Below are positions 1-6,759 of a stretch of DNA of 64,000 nt, in pieces (within the stretch, counting starts at the first letter, position 1; every line of letters starts with the position of its first letter). Under the pieces are notes generated by a model that made no database searches, was not told the DNA's origin, and saw only the letters and a program-made list of their open reading frames with translations. The DNA lies in NCBI RefSeq assembly GCF_001445575.1, contig NZ_CP013200.1, positions 3,224,001 through 3,288,000 on the forward strand, read 5' to 3'. Origin of the DNA: Arthrobacter alpinus (GTDB taxonomy: Bacteria > Actinomycetota > Actinomycetes > Actinomycetales > Micrococcaceae). The position numbers were made by a program, and so were the translations under genes.

Positions 1-821
1 GTCCCCGGCGCCCCCGCAGCGGCGACGAGTGCCGATTCGGCCGCCAGCACCAAGTCCACGCGGCGGCGGTTGCCGGTCTCAATGGACACGTTGAGGAAAG
101 TTTCCACGTTGCCGGTGCTGGCATCGCGGACCATGAGGTTGAAGATATTGGGCACCGTGGTGTCGGCATTGGTCACCGGGTCCTTCACATGCAGCAGCTT
201 GACCCGGGCACGTAACCCGTTGCCCCAAGCACCCGGTGCCTTTGCTGTCAGGACCAGGCCACCGAGGGCAAGGGTTGCAAAGTCCAGCTGGGTTGCCGCG
301 AGGGCTGCTGCCACGGCTGCGGCCTGCACCGATGCCACCGTGGCACCCGCTGTGACGGCCGTCTTTGCTGCGGTTGCCACCTTCTGTGCCAGGGCCTTGG
401 CGGCCTGATCCACATAGGTGTCTGCCTTCGTCTGTGCGGCGTCGGCTGCGAGCGCCGGCGTTGCGCCGGACACAGCATTGGCCGTGTCCATGGCAATCTT
501 GCGGGCCGCGATGGTTCCGGCACCCTGCGTCTGGCCAACTGCGTCTGGGGCGCTGTTGTGGAACAGGCGGACAACGATCGCCCGCCTGCCGCCGTTTCTG
601 TAGAAGTCGCGGACGGCGTAGCCCAAGGAGCTTTGCAGCCAGAGACCGCCAAATGTCCGTTCAAAGTCGGAGTAGCTGTTGATGCTCACGGGAGTGTCGG
701 CCGGACCTCTGGCGGCCCTCCCAATGAAGGCGGTGATGGAGGTTGCCACTCCGGTGATGGTGTGGACGCCGCTGTCTACTTCGGTGATGTAGACGCCCGG
801 ATAACTTGTTGACACTGGCAT
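1..821 (-). CDS. Contractile tail sheath protein, N-terminal part (runs off left edge)
   Basis: Structural protein forming the contractile outer sheath of a phage tail-like particle. The frame starts at the ATG complementary to 819-821, with a GGTGGGG ribosome-binding stretch about 5 bases upstream, and is open to base 1, so 273 codons are visible. The sheath signature is clear: YPGVYITEV (residues 7-15), GVATSITAFIGRAARGP (24-40), FGGLW (57-61) and NGG..AIVVRL (76-86), followed later by PGAWGN (196-201). These resemble sheaths of extracellular or actinobacterial contractile injection systems more than classical T4 gp18. Residues about 97-185 form an Ala-rich, probably helical segment that is long for this position. 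No other tail gene is in the window; tube, baseplate and ATPase genes would lie to the left. A prophage tail is the alternative. Confidence 0.88.
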   Translation of the reverse strand, partial: MPVSTSYPGVYITEVDSGVHTITGVATSITAFIGRAARGPADTPVSINSYSDFERTFGGLWLQSSLGYAVRDFYRNGGRRAIVVRLFHNSAPDAVGQTQGAGTIAARKIAMDTANAVSGATPALAADAAQTKADTYVDQAAKALAQKVATAAKTAVTAGATVASVQAAAVAAALAATQLDFATLALGGLVLTAKAPGAWGNGLRARVKLLHVKDPVTNADTTVPNIFNLMVRDASTGNVETFLNVSIETGNRRRVDLVLAAESALVAAAGAPG

Positions 822-1154
822 GAGAACCCCACCAGGACTGGAGCTGCACAATTTTTGGGCGCTAAACGGAGCCTAGGTGGCGGGCCGCCGTAGCGATGAA
901 AAACTCGGGTCATACAACAACTAATAATCCAAAGAATGCGCCCCACATGCACGCGGTGTCAACAACATATTTCTCTCGCAAAATTCACCCTCACCGTTGC
1001 CATTTCGCTCCAGAAATTTCTCTCACAACTCAGCCATGGACCGGCCACAGAATCTTCCATGGGCCCATCAAACGCATGATGCCGCTGTGATCCTGAACGC
1101 GGCGGCACTGATCGCTATGGGCTTGTACCCGGGCCGCGGTTGATGAGGTCATGC
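822..1154. other. Intergenic region upstream of the sheath gene
   Basis: A 333-base, comparatively AT-rich stretch between the sheath gene and the AraC gene, both on the minus strand. It must hold the promoter of the sheath operon and the 3' end of the AraC transcript. I see no convincing gene, no strong hairpin and no clear -35/-10 pair. Confidence 0.5.
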
Positions 1155-1976
1155 CTAGGCCTGCCAAGACGCCAGTGCCACCGGCCGGGAATCCCCCAGG
1201 CGGCCCATGGCCACTGTGGGAGAAAGACCACAGAACGTCTCAAACTCATGGATCAGGTGCATTTGGTCGTGATAGCCAGCGCCGACCGAGATGTCCAGCC
1301 ACGACTTCTCCGGGCAACGGACTTTGGCGTCTAATGCCGACTGGAAGCGCGCCACCCGCGCGAACCGCTTCGGCGTAACGCCGAGTTCGCGAATGAAGGC
1401 CCTCTCCAGCTCCCGCACACACAGGTTCATTTGCCATGCCAAATCCGTGATGGCGATGCGACCGTCACACCGGGCCAGCAGGGACACCGCTGCCGACGTG
1501 GCGGTCGGTGCGCCCCTGTCCAGACACAACTGCCGGTACAGGAACGCCTCCGCCAGCTCTATTCGCTCAAGAAAGCTGGTTGATTCGGCCAAGACGTTCC
1601 ACAGTTCCTCAAGGGGACGTCCCAACACGTCCCGCGAATCGAAATGCCTCTCCGCCACCAGTCGGCTCGGCACCCGAAACAGCGTCCATAGGGCCATGGG
1701 CGCCAAGAAGATGGCGAAGGAATCGATGGTGCCCTCGAACCGCAGACTGGTGACCGAATGCGTGTGCGGCCCCACCAGGGACATGGGGCGGGTACTCTCA
1801 CAGCTGCCATCTTGCAACTGGACTCGCAAAGGGTCACCGAAATCGAAGTGGATCACCGTTTCCAGAAAGGCCGGCATCGGCTGGGGGTCGAAAGTTCCTG
1901 TCAGGGTGCGCTGGGCGAACGCCCGCACAAATGGGCGCAAGACAGGCGAGGCAGGGGCGGATTGGACAGTTCGCAT
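1155..1976 (-). CDS. AraC family transcriptional regulator
   Basis: DNA-binding regulator of 273 residues. The N-terminal half resembles the beta-barrel sensor domain of AraC-type proteins. The C-terminal third carries the double helix-turn-helix: a first helix pair around DLAWQMNLCVRELERAFIRE, the typical GVTPKRFARVARF linker, and a second pair around SWLDISVGAGYHDQMHLIHEF. The ATG complementary to 1974-1976 is preferred because a GAAGG box sits 10 bases upstream; a TTG three codons earlier has no usable spacing. The gene is transcribed away from the protease/lanthionine operon across a shared 181-base region that contains two AAGCGAA direct repeats, so it probably controls that operon, itself, or both. 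A role for the neighbouring sheath cluster is also possible. Confidence 0.85.
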   Translation of the reverse strand: MRTVQSAPASPVLRPFVRAFAQRTLTGTFDPQPMPAFLETVIHFDFGDPLRVQLQDGSCESTRPMSLVGPHTHSVTSLRFEGTIDSFAIFLAPMALWTLFRVPSRLVAERHFDSRDVLGRPLEELWNVLAESTSFLERIELAEAFLYRQLCLDRGAPTATSAAVSLLARCDGRIAITDLAWQMNLCVRELERAFIRELGVTPKRFARVARFQSALDAKVRCPEKSWLDISVGAGYHDQMHLIHEFETFCGLSPTVAMGRLGDSRPVALASWQA

Positions 1977-2033
1977 CGATCCCAAACCTTCTCACCCGGG
2001 CGTCGCATTTCTACTAGGCGACGATGACTCCCG

Positions 2034-2086
2034 AAGCGAATCATGTGTGTAAGCGAAGTTTGATTGAATCGCGGCGGAAATACAAT
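2034..2086 (+). promoter_or_regulatory. Candidate promoter and AraC half-sites for the protease operon
   Basis: Two direct copies of AAGCGAA (2034-2040 and 2051-2057, 17 bases apart) lie just upstream of a possible -35 TTGATT (2060-2065) and -10 TACAAT (2081-2086). The -35/-10 spacing of 15 is short, which would fit an activator-dependent promoter. Direct-repeat half-sites abutting the -35 are typical of AraC activators, but this assignment is inferred from position only. Confidence 0.35.
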
Positions 2087-2157
2087 GCCCCGGGGGAACA
2101 GCTTTTCGGGGCCAACTTTCCAAAGCCACGCAGGTCGGCTTGGAGGACTAGGAGCCC

Positions 2158-3609
2158 ATGATGTCTGACGGAACCGAACACCAGCAAAAGGCGGCGATCC
2201 GCCCTGTCAAGGATGCCGTGGAGGACCAGCTCCTGCGCGCCCCGGGCGTTGTGGGTGTGGACATCGGTGAGAAGGTCAGCGGTGGCAAGCCCACCGGTGA
2301 GCTGAGCATCGTGGTCTACGTCGAGGAAAAGAAGAAGAAGTCAGCCCTGAACGCCAAGGATGTGGTTCCGCCGGTGATTGACGGAGTCAAAACCGACGTT
2401 CAGGAGCTCGTCATCGAACTTCAGGCGGCCATGCTACAGCTAGATGGCGGCCTCCAGGTGGACGCCACGAGCTACACCACCTTGCACGGAGGCATCAGCA
2501 TTGGCCCGTCACGCAGCATCTTCATGAACCCGCCGGATGTTCCGGCTCCGGGAAACTACGTGTTTGTCGGCACTCTGGGTGCCATGGTCCGAGACCGGGC
2601 CAGCGGCGCCACCATGGCGCTGACCAACTTCCACGTCGCCTGCGTTGACAGCGGCTGGGCCGTGGGCAACCGCATGGTCCAGCCGGGGCGCGTGGACGGG
2701 GGCAGCCCAGCCACCCAGGAATTCGGTGCACTGACGCGGGCCCAGCTGACGGAGAATACCGACGGCGCAGTGGTCACCGTCGATTCTTCCAAGGCTTGGG
2801 ACTACACGGTGGAAGGAATCGGCGACGTGGCGGGCACCGCCGCGGCCACCACGGGCATGGCCGTCCAGAAGCGCGGCCGAACCACGGAGCACACCTTCGG
2901 AAGCGTAGCCTCGACGGACGCTACGCTCAGCATTGACTACGGCGACGGCATTGGCACCCGCACGCTCCGGCACCAGATCCGCATCTCCACCGACACGGCA
3001 CAGTCCGCCCGCTTCTCCGACCACGGGGATTCCGGGTCAACGGTGCTGGACATGAACCGCAACGTCGTTGGCCTGCTGTTCGCCGGTTCCTCCGACGGCT
3101 CCACCACCTTTGCCAATCCGATCGCAACGGCCCTCGATGAGCTCGGCGTCGACCTCCTGGTGCGGCCTGCAGTTGTGGTCACGAGGCCCATCCTCACCTG
3201 CCTGAACACGAGACTCTCGGTGTGTGAGCTGACGCGGCCGGCCACCTGCTACGTCGAGACCCGCCTGGCCGTCTGCCATGTGACCCGAACAGTGACCTGC
3301 TACGTGGAGACCCGAACAGTGATCTGCAACATCGTGACACGCACACCGGTCTGCCAAGTGACCCGCGCACCGGTCTGCCTCGTGACTCGTCCGGTCGTCT
3401 GCAACGTCCTGACGCGCGGCGGCTGCCCGGGTGACTGGGAGATCCCCGGAGAGGTCATTAACCCCGGGCCTCGCGGGGATTCCGGGGATGCTGGCTGGCT
3501 GGGCTCCCAATACGATACGGGATCGTTTGACGGGGATCCGGCCTACCTCGCCGGATATCTTGCCGCACTTGAGGAAATCGCGGCCATTGAGCAAGAAGGT
3601 GAAAGCTGA
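2158..3609 (+). CDS. Trypsin-fold serine peptidase with C-terminal TR-x-x-x-C repeat tail
   Basis: A 483-residue protein in three parts. Residues 1-90 hold a small domain often seen ahead of bacterial trypsin-like peptidases (VVGVDIGEK..GELSIVVYVEEK..PPVIDGVKTDVQE). Residues about 110-335 are a chymotrypsin fold with an apparent triad: His159 (TNFHVAC), Asp202 (ENTDGAVV) and Ser292 (DHGDSGST). Residues 341-423 are ten repeats of T-R-x-x-x-C-x-[VL] every 8-9 residues, followed by an acidic Gly-rich tail. No signal peptide is visible, so the protein is probably cytoplasmic or exported by a non-Sec route. AGGAG (2150-2154) could serve either ATG 2158 or ATG 2161. The next three genes encode kinase, HopA1 and LanC folds, so the Thr and Cys residues of the tail are likely targets for thioether formation. 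The function is inferred and the architecture is unfamiliar to me. Confidence 0.8.
   Translation: MMSDGTEHQQKAAIRPVKDAVEDQLLRAPGVVGVDIGEKVSGGKPTGELSIVVYVEEKKKKSALNAKDVVPPVIDGVKTDVQELVIELQAAMLQLDGGLQVDATSYTTLHGGISIGPSRSIFMNPPDVPAPGNYVFVGTLGAMVRDRASGATMALTNFHVACVDSGWAVGNRMVQPGRVDGGSPATQEFGALTRAQLTENTDGAVVTVDSSKAWDYTVEGIGDVAGTAAATTGMAVQKRGRTTEHTFGSVASTDATLSIDYGDGIGTRTLRHQIRISTDTAQSARFSDHGDSGSTVLDMNRNVVGLLFAGSSDGSTTFANPIATALDELGVDLLVRPAVVVTRPILTCLNTRLSVCELTRPATCYVETRLAVCHVTRTVTCYVETRTVICNIVTRTPVCQVTRAPVCLVTRPVVCNVLTRGGCPGDWEIPGEVINPGPRGDSGDAGWLGSQYDTGSFDGDPAYLAGYLAALEEIAAIEQEGES
3178..3426 (+). repeat. Ten coding repeats TR-x-x-x-C in the peptidase C-terminus
   Basis: Codons for residues 341-423 encode Thr at 342, 351, 359, 368, 376, 385, 394, 402, 410 and 419, each followed by Arg, with Cys at 348, 356, 364, 373, 381, 390, 399, 407, 415 and 423. 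Cys-to-Cys spacing is 8 or 9 throughout. Each unit therefore offers one Thr and one Cys 4-6 residues apart, a geometry suitable for a methyllanthionine ring. Repeats are also visible at DNA level but are diverged, so this is not a recent slippage array. Confidence 0.9.
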
Positions 3610-3614
3610 GTTCC

Positions 3615-4544
3615 GTGACGATCCCCGTCTTGGTGGCCCGTGGCGTTGCGGCTGCAATTCTTGACGCCGGCGAAGTCCTGGACGGGGCAGTATCCGTGTA
3701 CCCGCAGCCTCGCAGCAATGTCGTCCACCGGGTAGAGCGGCACGGGGTGCCGCTGGCCTATGTAAAGCAGCGCGGGGCCTCCTCGATGCTGGACGGGGAC
3801 GACGTCGTCATGAATGAACGTATGGCGCTCACGGCCTTGGCCGGGTTGAACTGTGTGCCGCGTCTCCTTCCCCTCGACGATGCCGCAGCCGTCTGGGTGC
3901 GTGCAGTGCCTGGCCAGACCCTGGCTGAAGTCCCCTTCGGCGGGGACGAATTCGACGTCGCCTGCCGGGCCTTGGCGAGATCGCTCGCCGAGCTCCACAC
4001 CTGGTCTGTTGGCGTTTCCGTGGTGGATCTGCCACGGGCACCTGAGCCCTGGGCGCTGCGGTCCGATCATCTGCCCCCGTCGATGGCTGGCAGTCCCGCT
4101 GGCTCGGCGTGTGCCGCGGTCCTGGAGCTGGCCGACGAACCTGGAGTGCGGGCTGCTCTGAACCACGCGGCCTCCCGGTGGACGGCCACAGCATGGATCC
4201 ATGGGGATGTATCGGCGAACAACGTCATCATCCATCGGGGCCGGGCATGGCTAGTGGACTTGGAGGGCGCCGGAATGGGCCATCCGGCCTGGGACTTGGC
4301 CACGGCAGTGTCCACCTTGCGCGGTCTTGGCGGCAGCGGCGCGGAATTCCTCACGGAGTATTGGCAGCGGGGTGGGCCGGCCCGCCTTGACGATTCGCTG
4401 CTCACCCTGCGTGCAGTCCAGAGCGCATGGCAACTGGCGGCACACGGCACGCAGCGGGGAGACCATGCTGATCACGGCAATGAACAATTTGAAGCAGCGA
4501 GGCGCCATGCCGCCTCATTCCTGGCGACCCACGGCGGGCGATGA
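3615..4544 (+). CDS. Aminoglycoside phosphotransferase-fold kinase, LanK-like
   Basis: A 309-residue protein of the APH/choline-kinase fold. Visible landmarks are Lys51 (YVKQ) and Glu68 as likely nucleotide-binding pair, the Brenner motif WIHGDVSANN (His196, Asp198, Asn203) and the metal-binding Asp215 in LVDLEGAG. The start is GTG 3615, five bases after the peptidase stop; the stop overlaps the next start as ATGA. In class V lanthipeptide systems a stand-alone APH-fold kinase (LxmK type) phosphorylates Ser/Thr of the precursor before a HopA1-fold lyase removes the phosphate. The same neighbour order here supports that role, with Thr of the repeat tail as substrate. An antibiotic-resistance kinase is the less likely alternative. 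Confidence 0.82.
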   Translation: MTIPVLVARGVAAAILDAGEVLDGAVSVYPQPRSNVVHRVERHGVPLAYVKQRGASSMLDGDDVVMNERMALTALAGLNCVPRLLPLDDAAAVWVRAVPGQTLAEVPFGGDEFDVACRALARSLAELHTWSVGVSVVDLPRAPEPWALRSDHLPPSMAGSPAGSACAAVLELADEPGVRAALNHAASRWTATAWIHGDVSANNVIIHRGRAWLVDLEGAGMGHPAWDLATAVSTLRGLGGSGAEFLTEYWQRGGPARLDDSLLTLRAVQSAWQLAAHGTQRGDHADHGNEQFEAARRHAASFLATHGGR

Positions 4545-5430
4545 CGGTGCATGGGTTCTCCCCCGCTCACGCGAAGTCATTGCTCCAAGCCAGGGCAGTA
4601 GGCGCGCCGCCAGCAGCAGACGGCCAAGACCTCGCAGCCACCTTGTACAGCCGCTGGTATGCCGCCCCCCTGGCGGAAACTCGCGTTGACCCTGCTTGGC
4701 CTCCATTAGAGGGCATGCTGCGGGTGGCCCAAGGCGAGGCCCTGGGCTGGACACCGGCCATTGTCATCGGCCAGGGCGCCGGCGGGGTTGCCGTCGCACG
4801 GGCAGCTGACGGCCGGGCAAGGGCCCTGCTCCGCGGGAGCTATACCCACCAAGAAGGCAGCGAACGCACGGGCCTGCCGGCACAGGCAGGGGAACACATC
4901 ATGGCGGTTCCCCGGTCCGGCGGCGTGGTCTCCGAGGGGTGGTGGCGAAGCTGGGGAGGCGGCTGGGATCCCCGCTCGGCCCCACAAGACGTCACACGGG
5001 TGTATCTGGGCCCGGCATTGTGGGAACTCCCCACCTGGTCGGCCTGCTGACCGTGGCACTTGACACCCGGACAGAGCCGTGGATGATCAAGGTGGTCGCG
5101 CAGGAGCACAGCATGGGCCGCCCCGACGCGGTGGTTGTCTACGTGGCTTCGACCGCTGCCTTTGGCGACATTGTGGAGTGCGCTAGGGGCCGGGTTCTGA
5201 ATCTGCAAGGTCCACCGCTGACCGAAATACTCGCCCCGGGCGTTTCATGGGCTCAGGAACCCGGAGACGGCTGCAGCTTCGGCGAGAGCCGCTGTTCCCT
5301 CATGGCAGTGATACTGCAGCGCACCACAAACACGGACGATGAGACCTTCCTTGGCACCGCCTCAGAAGAATTCCTGGCGGCTGGGCTGGATCCGGCTGCA
5401 CCGCACCTGCGCAGGAGGGCCCATGGGTGA
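4541..5430 (+). CDS. HopA1-fold protein, LanY-like lyase (single-base frameshift)
   Basis: Two overlapping frames join into one HopA1-type protein of 296 residues if one C is restored in the run at 5029-5032. Frame one supplies LYSRWYAAP (residues 35-43) and ends TRVYLGPALWELP; frame two continues HLVGLLTVAL, then IKV, RPDAVVVYV, GPPLTEILAPGVSWAQ and the family hallmark SFGESRCSLMA. This order is that of HopA1 effectors and of the LanY lyase of class V lanthipeptide systems, which eliminates phosphate from phospho-Ser/Thr to give dehydroamino acids. The sequence CTCCCCA is not a classical -1 slippery heptamer, so I treat the break as a base-calling deletion. The start overlaps the kinase stop (ATGA) and the end overlaps the LanC start by 8 bases, showing a tightly coupled operon. 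Confidence 0.78.
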
Positions 5431-6586
5431 GCAGGGAGAACTGCACTTGCTGCGGAAGGCTCTGAATCGGTGCCTTGACGCCATCTCTACAACCACCATC
5501 AGGAACGGAGGCCGGGCCGGGTGGCTCAGCTGGGACCTTGACGCCGACGGCGAGCCCCGGCGGATGGTGGGCGGGCGGCCCGGCCTCTACGACGGCGACG
5601 CCGGGAAGGTGTGGGCCCTCGCCGCCCTTGCCAGGGCAACGGACCGGAAGGATCTTGGCGAACTTGCGGTGGCAGCTTCGCGCAACCTGGGCGACGCCAG
5701 CCAGCCGGGATTGCTGTCCGGGCAGGCCGGAATTTCCTTGGCGCAGCATGCGGCAGGCCAGACCCCTCGACAACTCCCAGATCCGTCAACCGTTGCCGGA
5801 TCCGATCTCACGAGCGGTCTGGCTGGCCTGCTGCTAGCCCAGGTGCGTATGGGCTACTGCGGGCCGGCCACGCTTGACGCCGTGGAACGCCTCACCAGGA
5901 TGGCGATGCAGACCCCCATGGGCGTTTGCTGGCCGGAATCCGAGGGACCGGAGGGCAGGCCACTTTGCGGCATGGCCCATGGCAACAGCGGAATTGCACT
6001 GGCCCTGGCCGAGGCGGGAGCCGCATATCCACCCTGTGCAGGGAAGGCTACCGAGCTCGCGGTCCAAGCCCTGCGCTGGGAATCCGCCTGGTTCGATCCC
6101 GTCCTGGGCGCCTGGCCTGACCTGCGCAGCAATCCGCCGGCGTATCCGGCGCTCTGGTGCCACGGGGCCGCCGGAATCGCGGTAGTCCGCCTTCGGCTGC
6201 TGCATCTCCGGGTAGGCCTTGGGCTTCCTGCGGATCAGCTCCGGGCCGAAGCCGAGGCCGCCGTGGCCACTTGCGGCACCGAACTCCAGCGGGAGTTGAG
6301 CAGCGGCACCCTGCCCGGCGGGCTGACGTTGTGCCACGGACTGGGTGGGCCGCTCGAGGCGCTAGTTCTCGCCCATGAAACGTGGAACGTAAAATCCCAC
6401 CTGGGTGCCGCCCGTCAATACGCCGCGGCCGCCCTTGACATGCTCGAAGAGGATCCCCTCGCCTGGCCAAGCGGGCTCCGGGCCAGCGGGAGCACTGGCC
6501 TTTTTGTTGGTGTTGCTGGGGCTGCTCTCGTGTTGGCCAGGATACTCAACCCCGAGCAAATAGCCAGTCCCGCCTTGCTGCTGTGA
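5423..6586 (+). CDS. LanC-like lanthionine cyclase
   Basis: A 387-residue alpha/alpha-barrel cyclase of the LanC family, expected to add Cys thiols to dehydrated Ser/Thr. The zinc ligands are present: Cys246 in ALWCHGAAGIA and Cys304-His305 in LTLCHGLGG. The conserved GMAHGNSGI (His186) and several inner-helix Gly-rich turns (LSGQAGI, GLAGLLLA) also fit. ATG 5423 is chosen over upstream in-frame starts because GCAGGAGGG precedes it by a few bases and it overlaps the HopA1-like gene by 8 bases. With the kinase and HopA1-like proteins it completes a split lanthipeptide synthetase. No transporter or short precursor peptide gene is visible in the operon. Confidence 0.88.
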   Translation: MGEQGELHLLRKALNRCLDAISTTTIRNGGRAGWLSWDLDADGEPRRMVGGRPGLYDGDAGKVWALAALARATDRKDLGELAVAASRNLGDASQPGLLSGQAGISLAQHAAGQTPRQLPDPSTVAGSDLTSGLAGLLLAQVRMGYCGPATLDAVERLTRMAMQTPMGVCWPESEGPEGRPLCGMAHGNSGIALALAEAGAAYPPCAGKATELAVQALRWESAWFDPVLGAWPDLRSNPPAYPALWCHGAAGIAVVRLRLLHLRVGLGLPADQLRAEAEAAVATCGTELQRELSSGTLPGGLTLCHGLGGPLEALVLAHETWNVKSHLGAARQYAAAALDMLEEDPLAWPSGLRASGSTGLFVGVAGAALVLARILNPEQIASPALLL

Positions 6587-6600
6587 CGGGTGCGGATGAT

Positions 6601-6690
6601 GGTGCCGCCGGTTCCCTCGCGGGCAGTAAGATTTCCGCGGTCGCTGGGCGACCTTGAAAATCCATCCCCGCTCCGGGAACCGGCGGCACC
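6601..6690. terminator. Long-range 16-bp inverted repeat with inner hairpin
   Basis: GGTGCCGCCGGTTCCC (6601-6616) is perfectly repeated in inverted form at 6675-6690. Between the arms lies a second hairpin, GGTCGC-TGG-GCGACC (6639-6653). The element sits between the converging lanC-like and pyc genes, so a bidirectional terminator is the simplest reading. The 58-base gap and the nested stem are unusual for a plain terminator. Confidence 0.6.
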
Positions 6691-6759
6691 GTCGTGTGGG
6701 CCCACGCTTGCCAGGTTCCCGGAAATCGCGCCAGCGATTTGCGGGCCGGCAAGTGGGGA

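Noticed and set aside
1..821. Ordinary prophage in the window
   Set aside because: The sheath signature is closer to injection-system sheaths, and no integrase, capsid, terminase or lysis gene is visible here; the question depends on sequence to the left.
1291..2052. 253-codon plus-strand frame opposite the AraC gene
   Set aside because: The minus frame has a full AraC HTH domain; the plus frame is Arg/Ser-rich without family resemblance.
3615..4544. Aminoglycoside resistance kinase
   Set aside because: The fold is shared but the gene overlaps a HopA1-like gene and is linked to LanC, which fits the lanthipeptide-kinase role better.
5022..5036. Programmed -1 frameshift in the HopA1-like gene
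   Set aside because: The site CTCCCCA is not an X-XXY-YYZ heptamer in the zero frame and no downstream pseudoknot was evident; eight similar deletions elsewhere favour a sequence error.
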